DNA of 24,252 nt from Bacteroidales bacterium. Its GTDB lineage: Bacteria; Bacteroidota; Bacteroidia; Bacteroidales; F082. The notes under the pieces were generated by a model, which worked only from the letters and a program-made list of their open reading frames with translations, searched no databases and was not told the DNA's origin. The stretch lies in contig JAILDR010000108.1 of the NCBI GenBank assembly GCA_024689285.1, positions 1 to 24,252 of the forward strand, in the 5' to 3' direction. Made by a program: the position numbers and the translations under genes. Below, in pieces: positions 7,260 through 16,600 of the stretch; position 1 is the stretch's first letter; every line of letters begins with the position of its first letter.

Positions 7260-10244
7260 TTATCTTGGCAATGTTATCATAAATTCGGTGCCCACGTTTT
7301 CTTGACTCTCGAAGGAGATCTTTCCTCCGGCTACTTGCACGATGTTATAAGTCAGGGATAGTCCTACTCCTGAACCGCCTGTTTTTGTGGTGAAGTTGGG
7401 CAGGAAGATTTGGCTCTTGTCTTCGTCTTTGATGCCTTTACCGTTGTCTTTCACAGCGATGGTGAAGGCTTTTTCAGCTGCTGTTAATCGCACTTCTATT
7501 TTGCCGTCTGGCTTCGTCCCTATGGCTTGTACGGCGTTTTTGACGAGGTTGCCTACGGCGCTGTTCAGATTGGTCTTGTCGCCGTTATAGGTGTGGTCTT
7601 TTGTCTTGTCGTATGTGTAGACGAAGGTGATGTTCTCTGTATTGTCGTAGAGGTTCACCACGTTGCCGATGAGTTCGGCCAAGTCCAAAGGCATAGGATT
7701 GTTTTCGGGCAGCTTGGCGTAACGTGAGAACGAGGAGGCAATATCCGAAAGGGCATCTATCTGTTCTATCAAGGTGTTTGCTGTCCGTTGAGTCTGTTCC
7801 GGAGTGGCTTTCCCGCTTTCTATGTTGCGTTGCAGCATCTGCACGCTTAAGCGCATGGGAGTTAATGAGTTTTTGATTTCATGTGCTACCTGTCGGGCCA
7901 CTCCTCTCCAGGCCGACTCCGTGGTGGTGCGTTTCAACTCTGCTGCACTTTTTTCAAGTTCTGCGATGAGCTGATTGTATTGCTTCACCAAGGCTCCAAT
8001 CTCGTCGTTTCCTTTCCACTCAATTGGCTCATTCTTCTTGTCGATTTTGATATCACCCAATTTGCTTTGTATCAATGATAAAGGCTGTGTGAGTCTGTTG
8101 GTAATGTTGATGACGAATAGTAAGGCGATGGCGAGTAATACGAGGATGATGTTGATATAGGTCAATACGAAGTTGCGGATTTCCTTGTGTAGCTCTGTGG
8201 CGCTGGTGAAATAGGGTGTGTTGAGATAGGCTATGGCGTTGCCGTTACGGTCGTTGAGCGGGATGTAGGCCGATTCGTAAATGCCTTTGCCTAAGTGTTC
8301 TTCATGGGTGTAATATAGGGCTTTGTTTTGATGTAGTGCTTGATAAGCTTCTGGGTTCATCAATGGGGCTTGTAGGTTATAGTCGAATATCTCTGTCCGG
8401 GTGGTGGCCAAGAGTTGTCCGTCAAGTCCGTAGAGGTTCAAGTCGGTAAAGAATGTTGAGGAATAATGTTGCAGTACTTCCCTCACCCTTTCGCGTGAAA
8501 AATGGGCTATCAATTCGTCTAATTCTACATCATTGCTCATCTCTGCTGCAATTGTTCGGGTTGTTTCAAATTGGGCTTCCGTGGTTTTTTGGTCATAAAG
8601 GCTTCGCATGTAAATGCCCGAAATGGGTCCGATAGCCATAAAGGATATTCCCAAGGTGGCGAATACTACGGTTTGTAGCCTTTGGCGGAAACTTCGTCTT
8701 TGTTTTTTGGGGCTGGGATTGATGAACCAATAAAGTATGAGATAGGGAATGAGCATCACTAATATGAATAAAGCAAAAGGTGCTGTGGTCTCCGACCAAC
8801 CCTTCAAGGGTGTGCTGATGACGATGGTTCTGTTTTCACCATAATTCAAAGTGTAATGCTTGTAGCCCTGGTTGCTTGTGAAGTTTGAGCTTTTGCCCTT
8901 TAGCGTGTTGAAATAATTTGGGTAGGTATATTTGCCATATTTGTAGACAAGTAGATTATTGCGGTAATGAGCTACCGAATAGTCGTAGGGTTTTTGGTTG
9001 TTGCTTTCTTGTAGTAGCTGAGGGAAGCTGAAGCCCTCTGGGGCAATGGGTTTGTAGAACTCGAAATAGAGCGTCTTTTCCAGTAGCGAGTCGGATGAAT
9101 AGATTTTGATTTTGCCTAAATAGTTCGGATCGAGGGTGTAATCATCCATAAAATAGAGTCCCTCTCCTACCCTTTTCTGTTCGTTTTTGGAGAGTTTGTC
9201 CAAGAAGTAGACCTCGCAGTCTGCCACATAGCCTTCGGGTTGTATTGCGATTTCCTCGTTGGGTTCGCAAAGGGTTAATGCTGTCGTGTATTGGTTCATG
9301 GTTTCGTCAAACAGCAGCTCTTTGGTGTAGCCCAACACCACATCGCCTAAGACGTTGCTTTCTGCAAATACAATTTCCCGTAGGGTGGTATCAGCTTTTA
9401 CCAATTCTGCGAAACCGGCATACGATTTCTCGAACCTGACGTCACGCTTTTCTGACATGCTTTCGGCCATTGCCTGCATCTCAGCGTTTTCCTTGCTGTT
9501 GTTGTATCTGTCGTATAGATAGGTAAACAATACTGCTAAAGCCACAATAATCCCTATACCATATTCTATTTTGATTTTGCTTTCTCTTGTTCTGGATTTG
9601 TTTTGGTGGTCTATGACTAACAGTAGACCTGCGACGCTTAGCAAAGCTATGATACTATACAGCCACTCTCGATATGGAGAGTGTAGCCTTGTGTTTTGGA
9701 TTATCTGGCAGCGGGTCAGTAGTTTGCCTTGGGTTGAGGTGATTTCGAAGCCTTCTGTTGTACCAAAATGTACTTCGTTATTGATGAGGGGGTTGGCAAG
9801 GATGAATCGGTTTTCGAAATAGCGGTTGTTTAGTTTGTAGGTCGTGTTGATTTGGCGGAACACATAATAGGTCATTTGACCTTTGCTGAACGACCTGACG
9901 TAATAGTCGGCAGTCAGCAGGTTGCAAATGGTGTCTCCATTCAATGGCGTTCTCCTACGGATGATGCGGGGGCCGATGGCGTTGTCGTTCCAGAAGAGTA
10001 AGGAGTCGTTGTTGTAGACGAAAACACCCAGGTTGTTTTTTTCGTATTGTCCGAGTTCTGGATTGCTCTCGATGAGAGTTTGGATGTCGTTTTCGGTTTT
10101 CAAGATAGATCGCTGAATATGATTGGCGAAGTTTTCGGGTTTCGTCGCCACATGTGTGATGATGAGCATTGCCGTGCCGGTGGCTACTGCTATCATGAGC
10201 AAGAGCCAACCTATTAGTTTCCCTGTTTTTCGCCTTTTATTCAT
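7260..10244 (-). CDS. Large multi-pass sensor histidine kinase, NtrY-like
   Basis: This 994-aa membrane sensor kinase would autophosphorylate on histidine and pass the phosphate to a response regulator. Hydrophobic segments lie at about 11-31, 195-213, 229-246, 489-508, 524-546 and 695-715. They enclose two extracytoplasmic stretches (about 32-194 and 550-690) and a long middle region (247-488). A HAMP-like linker follows the last segment. The H-box is VAHEIKNSLTPM with His788, the N-box includes Asn903 (NLVKNAVQAIG), and the G boxes are DNGKG (933-937) and TGGSGVGLSL. The H-box sequence and large size resemble NtrY-type kinases. No response regulator gene lies beside it, so it is an orphan here. 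It starts 134 nt after the methyltransferase stop, with no good promoter box in between, so it may be read through from upstream. Confidence 0.88.
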   Translation of the reverse strand: MNKRRKTGKLIGWLLLMIAVATGTAMLIITHVATKPENFANHIQRSILKTENDIQTLIESNPELGQYEKNNLGVFVYNNDSLLFWNDNAIGPRIIRRRTPLNGDTICNLLTADYYVRSFSKGQMTYYVFRQINTTYKLNNRYFENRFILANPLINNEVHFGTTEGFEITSTQGKLLTRCQIIQNTRLHSPYREWLYSIIALLSVAGLLLVIDHQNKSRTRESKIKIEYGIGIIVALAVLFTYLYDRYNNSKENAEMQAMAESMSEKRDVRFEKSYAGFAELVKADTTLREIVFAESNVLGDVVLGYTKELLFDETMNQYTTALTLCEPNEEIAIQPEGYVADCEVYFLDKLSKNEQKRVGEGLYFMDDYTLDPNYLGKIKIYSSDSLLEKTLYFEFYKPIAPEGFSFPQLLQESNNQKPYDYSVAHYRNNLLVYKYGKYTYPNYFNTLKGKSSNFTSNQGYKHYTLNYGENRTIVISTPLKGWSETTAPFALFILVMLIPYLILYWFINPSPKKQRRSFRQRLQTVVFATLGISFMAIGPISGIYMRSLYDQKTTEAQFETTRTIAAEMSNDVELDELIAHFSRERVREVLQHYSSTFFTDLNLYGLDGQLLATTRTEIFDYNLQAPLMNPEAYQALHQNKALYYTHEEHLGKGIYESAYIPLNDRNGNAIAYLNTPYFTSATELHKEIRNFVLTYINIILVLLAIALLFVINITNRLTQPLSLIQSKLGDIKIDKKNEPIEWKGNDEIGALVKQYNQLIAELEKSAAELKRTTTESAWRGVARQVAHEIKNSLTPMRLSVQMLQRNIESGKATPEQTQRTANTLIEQIDALSDIASSFSRYAKLPENNPMPLDLAELIGNVVNLYDNTENITFVYTYDKTKDHTYNGDKTNLNSAVGNLVKNAVQAIGTKPDGKIEVRLTAAEKAFTIAVKDNGKGIKDEDKSQIFLPNFTTKTGGSGVGLSLTYNIVQVAGGKISFESQENVGTEFMITLPR

Positions 10245-10378
10245 ATTTAGTTGATAATGAATCTATTAACAAATTTCTCTTCTAAGGCGTTTTTTCTCGG
10301 TTTTTGAAGCCTGCTTCGTTCTCCTGCCAAAAACGCCCCTGGCGGCCTAAAAACGGGCTAAAATCGGATTTTGTCATT
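10245..10378 (-). other. Intergenic leader with short direct repeats before the sensor kinase
   Basis: This 134-nt gap separates the methyltransferase stop from the sensor kinase start. On the minus strand it contains two related CGTTTTT-xGGC blocks around a GC-rich core, plus several short A/T runs. I see no TAnnTTTG box, no convincing terminator with a U-tract and no open frame. It may be a read-through spacer or a copy of a dispersed intergenic repeat; nothing firmer can be said. Confidence 0.3.
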
Positions 10379-11251
10379 TCACCCCTCCAAAACATATACC
10401 AAGCTGGACCATTCTCCCGTTTGTCTTGCTTTGCAGTTGGACATCAACCCTCTTATTGTTCCTTTCACCAAGGGTAATGAATGGTTTTTGTATTTCTCGC
10501 TCATATACGAGATGTAATAAGCGTCCCATATCAGTTTGTCGGTTTTCTTCAGTTTGAGTCTGGTGTTTTTGAAGATGTTGTTGATTGACTCTCTGCAAAA
10601 ATGGTTGAGGTGACGGGGTACGTCGTAGGCTGCCCAATATTCTCTATAGTACTCAGCATCAGCTGATTTGAAGTTGGGTAATGCCAACACGAGCCGTCCG
10701 CCTTTTTTCAAAAGTCGTTGCAGATGCATTACTTCTTCTTTCAGATTATCAACATGTTCCAGAACATGCCACATGGTGATTAGGTCAAAGCTTTCGTCTT
10801 TCAATCTTGCAAGTTCCTCTGGATTCAGGATGTCTGCCTTTACCCTGGTTTTCGCTATAGTCTTTGCTTCCTTTGAGGGCTCTATACCTGTGCAAATCCA
10901 TCTGTTTTGCTCCATTTCATGCAAGAAGTCCCCTACTCCACATCCGATTTCTAACATTGTTCCAATCTTTAATCCCTGTGTGGCCAGTTTTCTTTTATGC
11001 CTCAAATTGACTTTTTTTACGCTTTCATAAATCTTTGGTATGAAGCCGTTCTTGTTTTCTTGATGGCTATAGTATTTTTCAGATTGATAATACCTGTCTA
11101 TTTTGTCTGGCTCGGGTCTTGGTTCGGTGAACAATAGACCGCATTCTTGGCATTTATGTATCTCGAAATCTTCTCCTGTTAGGAATAAATCTTTTACCCG
11201 AAGATGCATCTGGGTCTCTTCGGAGTCGCACCAAGGACATTTTTTCTTCAT
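10379..11251 (-). CDS. Zinc-ribbon class I SAM-dependent methyltransferase
   Basis: The 290-aa product has an N-terminal four-cysteine ribbon (Cys5/Cys8 and Cys34/Cys37, followed by LLFTEPRPE) and then a class I methyltransferase core. The SAM-binding motif I is MLEIGCGVGDFL at about 99-110, followed by an acidic residue at the end of the next strand (TGIEPS) and an LITMWHVLEH motif. This architecture is typical of cytoplasmic enzymes methylating sugars, lipids or small metabolites, but the substrate is not evident. The gene follows mnmG, separated by 31 nt that contain a parS-like site only 9 nt upstream of its ATG. It is probably part of the same transcript as mnmG. The C-terminal 90 residues are not diagnostic. 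Confidence 0.8.
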   Translation of the reverse strand: MKKKCPWCDSEETQMHLRVKDLFLTGEDFEIHKCQECGLLFTEPRPEPDKIDRYYQSEKYYSHQENKNGFIPKIYESVKKVNLRHKRKLATQGLKIGTMLEIGCGVGDFLHEMEQNRWICTGIEPSKEAKTIAKTRVKADILNPEELARLKDESFDLITMWHVLEHVDNLKEEVMHLQRLLKKGGRLVLALPNFKSADAEYYREYWAAYDVPRHLNHFCRESINNIFKNTRLKLKKTDKLIWDAYYISYMSEKYKNHSLPLVKGTIRGLMSNCKARQTGEWSSLVYVLEG

Positions 11252-11260
11252 TTTTTATTG

Positions 11261-11276
11261 TGTTTCACATGGAACA
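11261..11276. promoter_or_regulatory. parS-like centromere site A
   Basis: The site reads TGTTTCACATGGAACA. The bacterial ParB-binding site known from Bacillus subtilis is TGTTCCACGTGAAACA, whose reverse complement is TGTTTCACGTGGAACA, so this copy differs at one position. It occupies most of the 31-nt gap between mnmG and the methyltransferase gene. Confidence 0.7.
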
Positions 11277-11282
11277 AATATG

Positions 11283-13154
11283 TTATCTTCCTAAAAATAT
11301 GGCTAATACATTAATGTCTGCTGGAGAAACACCACTTATTCGGGAGGCTTCTCCTAATGTTTTAGGTTTGTACCTGTTTAGTTTCTCGCGGCATTCGTAT
11401 GACAACGCTTGTATGGTGTGATAATCAAAGTTATTGGGTAATAGGATAAATTCCAAGCGGTCGAGTTTCTCTGCCAGTTCTTGTTCTTTCTGTATATAAC
11501 TATCGTATTTGATTTGTATTTCTGCCTCTTCCAAGCACTCTTTGGTGAATGTGTCACAATTCTTGTATTGTTCCAGAGAAGGTATGCTTTCTATCATTTC
11601 AGATAGGCTGATTTGTGGGCGCAGTAATAAATACGAGAGTCTGTTTTTTTGTTCTATTCTTGAGCTACCTTTTTGTTCAAGGAGACCGTTGATTTCATCT
11701 GGGGATGCATAGTTTGCTTCTAAATATGACTTGATTTCTTCTACTTTGTTGTGCTTATCAAGGTATTTTTGGTATCGGTCGTCCTTTGCCAATCCTAATT
11801 TATAAGACAATTCTGTAAGTCGGCTATCGGCATTGTCTTGTCGCAATAAGATTCGGTACTCGGCCCTGCTGGTAAACATTCTGTATGGTTCGTCAACGCC
11901 TTTTGTAATGAGGTCGTCAATAAGTACTCCGATGTATGCCTCGGTTCTCCTTAATACCAAAGGTTCCTTGTCTTTCAACGCCAAGCTTGCGTTAATACCC
12001 GCCATCAATCCTTGGCAAGCCGCTTCTTCGTATCCTGTCGTGCCGTTGATTTGTCCGGCAAAATAAAGTCCGTGTATGAGCCTTGTTTCCAAAGAGTGGT
12101 GAAGTTGTTCTGGTGGGAAATAGTCATACTCGATGGCGTAACCTGGGCGGAAAATCTTGGCGTTTTCGAAGCCTTCAATTTGTCTCAATGCCTCATATTG
12201 GATGTAGTCTGGCAAGGAAGAGCTAAAGCCATTGAGGTAGTATTCTTCTGTCGTCCAGCCTTCGGGTTCCACGAATAGTTGGTGAGCATCCTTGCCTGCG
12301 AAACGCTCGATTTTATCTTCAATACTGGGGCAGTATCTTGGTCCAACGCCTTGTATGCGTCCGTTGAACATAGGTGAATATTTGAAACCTTTGCGCAACG
12401 TTTCATGGACCTTTAGTGAGGTATGAGCAATCCAGCAACTTCTTTGTTGTGTGATTTTGAAAGGCTCGGTATATGAAAAACCAACCACTTCGTCATCCCC
12501 CTTTTGCTCTATGAGTTTGCTGAAGTCAATGGTTCTGCCGTCGATTCTTACGGGTGTACCGGTTTTTAGTCTCTTGGCTTCAAAACCGATTTCTTTCAGT
12601 TGTTCGGTGATTCCGTGGCTGGCCACTTCTCCCATTCTGCCGCCAGGGAAATGTTGTTCCCCGATGTGGATAAGACCGTTAAGGAAAGTGCCGTTGGTGA
12701 GGATGACGGCTTTGCTTTCTATCCCCCCTCCCATCATGGTCTTCACGCCCTTGACTTGGTCGCCTTCCACGATGAGTCCGACGACGGTGTCTTGCCAGAA
12801 ATCGAGGTTGGGTGTTTTTTCCAACAGGCTGCGCCATTCAGCTGAAAACATCATCTTGTCGCTTTGGCAACGAGGGCTCCACATGGCTGGGCCTTTCGAC
12901 TTGTTGAGCATTCGGAACTGTATCATGGTGCGGTCGCTGACGATGCCTGAATATCCTCCCATAGCGTCAATCTCGCGAATGATTTGTCCCTTGGCGATGC
13001 CACCCATAGCGGGGTTGCACGACATGGATGCCATCAGGCGTAAGTCCATGGTGACGAGCAGGGTCTTGCTGCCCAGGTTGGCCGCCGCCGCTGCCGCTTC
13101 GCAGCCTGCATGACCGGCACCTACAACGATTATATCATACTTTTCAAATACCAT
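11283..13154 (-). CDS. mnmG: tRNA uridine 5-carboxymethylaminomethyl modification enzyme MnmG
   Basis: MnmG (GidA) works with the GTPase MnmE to install the carboxymethylaminomethyl group on wobble uridine 34 of certain tRNAs, using FAD and a folate donor. The 623-aa length is normal. The N-terminal FAD-binding loop VVGAGHAGCEAA (about residues 10-21) and the family signature MSCNPAMGGIAKGQI are both present, as are GTPVRIDGRTIDFS, GLYFAGQINGTTGYEEAA and the C-terminal helical domain used for MnmE binding. It sits between ybeY (52 nt upstream) and the methyltransferase (31 nt downstream), and each of these two gaps contains a parS-like site. In many bacteria gidA lies close to the chromosome origin, which fits. 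Confidence 0.97.
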   Translation of the reverse strand: MVFEKYDIIVVGAGHAGCEAAAAAANLGSKTLLVTMDLRLMASMSCNPAMGGIAKGQIIREIDAMGGYSGIVSDRTMIQFRMLNKSKGPAMWSPRCQSDKMMFSAEWRSLLEKTPNLDFWQDTVVGLIVEGDQVKGVKTMMGGGIESKAVILTNGTFLNGLIHIGEQHFPGGRMGEVASHGITEQLKEIGFEAKRLKTGTPVRIDGRTIDFSKLIEQKGDDEVVGFSYTEPFKITQQRSCWIAHTSLKVHETLRKGFKYSPMFNGRIQGVGPRYCPSIEDKIERFAGKDAHQLFVEPEGWTTEEYYLNGFSSSLPDYIQYEALRQIEGFENAKIFRPGYAIEYDYFPPEQLHHSLETRLIHGLYFAGQINGTTGYEEAACQGLMAGINASLALKDKEPLVLRRTEAYIGVLIDDLITKGVDEPYRMFTSRAEYRILLRQDNADSRLTELSYKLGLAKDDRYQKYLDKHNKVEEIKSYLEANYASPDEINGLLEQKGSSRIEQKNRLSYLLLRPQISLSEMIESIPSLEQYKNCDTFTKECLEEAEIQIKYDSYIQKEQELAEKLDRLEFILLPNNFDYHTIQALSYECREKLNRYKPKTLGEASRISGVSPADINVLAIFLGR

Positions 13155-13165
13155 CTTTTGGCCAA

Positions 13166-13181
13166 TGTTTCACGGGAAACA
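13166..13181. promoter_or_regulatory. parS-like centromere site B
   Basis: The site reads TGTTTCACGGGAAACA, a near-perfect 16-bp inverted repeat that differs at one central base from the perfect palindromic parS form TGTTTCACGTGAAACA. It lies 11 nt before the mnmG start and is the second such site within 2 kb, on the other side of mnmG from site A. Confidence 0.75.
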
Positions 13182-13206
13182 ATGTATTTAATAAATTGAT
13201 AATCAG

Positions 13207-13626
13207 TTATATAAATAATAATTTTAATGCTTCTTCCTCTTTTTCGCGCATGAGTTGTTTATCCTCGTCGGTGTGGTCGTCGAAGCCGATGAGATGCAAC
13301 ACGCCGTGGATGATAACGCGGTGCAATTCGCTCTCGTAACTGCGACTAAAGGTTATGGCGTTCTCTTTGATGCGGTCTACGCTGATACAGAACTCACTTG
13401 ATAAAACAGTCTCGCAGTCGTTTAACGGAAAAGTTACAATGTCGGTGTAGAAGTCGTGGCCTAAGCGTTGTTTGTTGATGTCCAGCAACTGGTCGTCGCT
13501 ACAGAAATAATAGTACAACTCCCCTATCGGTTTGCCGTAACCTTGTGCCACCTTTTCAATCCAAGCTTTCGTCCTTTGCTGGTCGATGGTCGGCATGTCC
13601 ACATCCAAAGTGCTGAATCTGATCAT
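13207..13626 (-). CDS. ybeY: Endoribonuclease YbeY
   Basis: YbeY is a metal-dependent RNase involved in 16S rRNA 3'-end maturation and ribosome quality control. At 139 aa the length is normal for the family. The zinc-binding signature is visible as IIHGVLHLIGFDDH with His107, His111 and His117, preceded by the conserved TDIVTFPL strand. The ATG at 13626 overlaps the last base of the upstream DUF4175-like gene's TAA, so the two are translationally coupled. mnmG follows after 52 nt. The ybeY-mnmG pairing matches the recalled gene order in other Bacteroidota. Confidence 0.93.
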   Translation of the reverse strand: MIRFSTLDVDMPTIDQQRTKAWIEKVAQGYGKPIGELYYYFCSDDQLLDINKQRLGHDFYTDIVTFPLNDCETVLSSEFCISVDRIKENAITFSRSYESELHRVIIHGVLHLIGFDDHTDEDKQLMREKEEEALKLLFI

Positions 13627-16600
13627 TATTGTGTGTTTTTCTTCAAATAATACTCGTTGATTTTGTCCTTATAATAAGGTGCATATTCAATGGGATTGGT
13701 GCGTAGGAACTCTTGGTTTTTTTTCAGCGTTTGCTCGTAGAGGTATTCGTCAATTTTGCGGTCGAAAAGTGTCCCCTTGTATTCGTTGGACTTGCGTTTT
13801 TCCTCTTGTTCGCGCTTTTCCTGTGCCTTCTGCGACTCCAGCATTCTGGATTCTATGCGTTGGCTGCGCTCAATCATCTGGCGGTTGATTTTCTTGTTCA
13901 CCAGTTCTTCTTCCAGCTTCTCCATGTCCTTGATGATTTCTTGAAGTCCGTCGTCGCCCATTTGGCCGTTTTCTTTCATCTCGTTGAGCATCTGTTGCAT
14001 ACCTTGGCGCAGCATTTCCTGTTCGGCTGCCATCCGTGCAAACTCTTCACTCATCGAGTTTTGTTGTTGTTGCCCTTGTTTCTCCATCTGCTGCTGCATC
14101 TGCTTGAGCTGTTCGCTCAGCTGTTGTTGCATCTGCTGCATTTTTTGCATGCTCTGTTGACCTTGTCCGGGTTTTGGTCTTGAGCACGACATCGGCATAC
14201 CCATGGATTCCATGCTGTTTTCCATGTTTTCAAGCGACTCGGCCAACATCAGCGCCAAGTTGTTCATCGACATCATGGCTGTCTGTTGATGGCGCACGGC
14301 CTGCGAGAGTTTCAGGTTGTTGAGCTGCTTCATCGCGTTTTCAGTCTGATTGTCAATGCTGTGCAATTCATCGAAGACGAAATTCTGCACCGATGGCTGA
14401 CGCATGGCCATACTGCGGAGCGAGTCGCGGACCATAATGAAATTATCAGCGATTTCCTTTTGGTGGACGATTTTATTGGCCAAGGAAGGATCGTCAGTAC
14501 GCATCCTTCCGATTTCCGTCATCAACGCCTCTTGCTCATGCGAGGCGTGGACGACATTTTCAAGCAGGATACGCATCAGATGAGCGTCTTCGGCCAACTG
14601 TTCCATGCCTTCCATCTGCATTTGCATCATCATGTTGTTGGCCATTTTCTGCATCTTTTCGCCTGCGTTTTGTTTCTGCTGCTGCGATTGTTGTTGCTGG
14701 CCGGTCTGTTCGTTTTGCATGGCGTCATCGAGGTCTTGTTCGATACTTTGTTCCATTTCCTCGTCCTTTTCCATGTTGAAAGGCTGCTGTAGGTCTTGGT
14801 TTTTCTCTAAAAGTTGGTCGAGTTCGTCCATCATCTTGTCAAACTCTTCCTTGGCTTCCTCAGCCGATTTTTGATCCCCCTCCTCCCCTGCTTCTTTATT
14901 TTGGCTCTCTGCGTTTTGCTTCTGTAATTCTTCGCCCAATTTGTCTAATTTGTTGGCCAAATCGGTGAGGTCTTTTTCCATCTTCAGCTGTTCCAGAAGA
15001 GAAAGATTGCGGTCAAGAAGCTCTTGCATCGACTGGTTGTTTTTCTTGATGTCCTGCATCATCTGTTGCATCTGCTCGCGGGGCATTTCTTCCAAAAGCT
15101 TGTCGATTTGTTCCATCATTTTGCGCATCTCTTCGGGTATCACCTCATCAAAGAGCTTGTTGATTTGCTCCTGTTTTTTGAGCAGGTCTTCGTTGCCAAG
15201 GTCGTGTTCCTTCATGAAGTCAGACAGTTTTTCCTGCTCCTGCTGCAGCTGGTTCCACTCATCCTGAATCTCCTGCTGCTTCTCCAGCAGCTCTTTCATC
15301 TTCTCTTTGTCTGACCAGTCCAGCTCTTTTTTCTGGAGCAGGTCTTGCAACATTTTATCGATGGCATCTTGCAGTTTGTCGGCCTCTTGCGACTTTTGTT
15401 CCAAGCGTTCCATGATGTCTTCCGAGGTGTTGTCGGCAATACTGTCCAAAGCGGTTTCTGAAGGTTTATAATAGGTGAAGGTCTCTGAGCGTTTCGACTT
15501 GGGGCCGTGGAAACCATCGTTGTCCCACACCTCAAAATATACCTCCATATTCTGTCCGGGCAAGATTCCCAAACTGTCCATATTGAAACTGTAGAAGAAC
15601 GTGGAACGGGTTTGTTTCAGGTCGATGGCTACGCTCTTGACGATGTTCTTTTCAACGGGTTCTTTGACCTTGCAGTTGAAGGTCAGTTTGCTGAAGCCAT
15701 AGTCATCGGTGATAAGACCGGAATAATAGACATCGGTTGACAGTTGCTCGTCGAACGACTCAACACGGATGTCGGGATAGGCATCGGGCAGCACATCGAC
15801 GGAGAAGGGTAGTGGATCTAACGTGTTGTTCCAGGCGTTTTCCACCTGCACCTCAAACTTGGTGGACTGAGCCGCCACAAACTGATAGTCGAAGATGTCG
15901 TCATGTGCAGTCAGAGGGGTTAACAGAGAATCGCGGGTTACGGAGACCTTTTCGGTATCGCGGGTGATGAAGCTAAAGGTGAGTTGTGTGCCTTGGGGGA
16001 CGATGAGCCGGGTCTTGCCTTCAAGGGTCTCGTTGCTGCGATGGATGTATGAAGGGTATTTCACCTCACAGCGATAAGAGAGTAGAGAAGGGTTGGGGTG
16101 TACCGTGATGTGGATAGGTCGGCTGGTGTATTCGCCCCCTATCACATGAAAGGTCAGGTCGTTATACAGATTCTTGAACGTATAGTTGAAATCGTTGGTG
16201 GATGCTTTGGTCATCAGCTGTTGCCCCAAGTCGCTCTTCACGTAGAAGGCATCGGGGATGCGGTCGCCTTTCACCATGATGCTGAATTTCACTTCCTTGC
16301 CTTGGGTGGTCTCTATCTCGTCCTGTTCAATCTCGACCTGATAGGGGAGGGGCTTCTCGTAGGCTTGTTCGTAGTTGACGATACGTTGGGTGGGCTGCAC
16401 GGCAAACGAAGGGAGAAAGACAATCAGCAAGATGAGCAAGAGCAATAATCCGAAGAAGGCGCCCAAATATTTCAAGTTGCCTCGCAGGTCGACGGCATCG
16501 CTAAACCGGATAGGGGAGAGGTGGGCGCTACGCTGGTCGATGGCGGCGGCCAGCAGGGCGTTGTCAGAAGAGTCAAGATGGCTCAGTTGTATCGTATTCA

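Noticed and set aside
12451..13113. 220-codon open frame on the plus strand
   Set aside because: It is antisense to the conserved N-terminal half of mnmG and has no domain features.
13713..14183. Leucine-rich open frames on the plus strand (also 14286-14792 and 14605-15314)
   Set aside because: They are the complement of the Q/E/M-rich coiled-coil coding region, where stop codons are rare on the other strand. They have no start context or family similarity.
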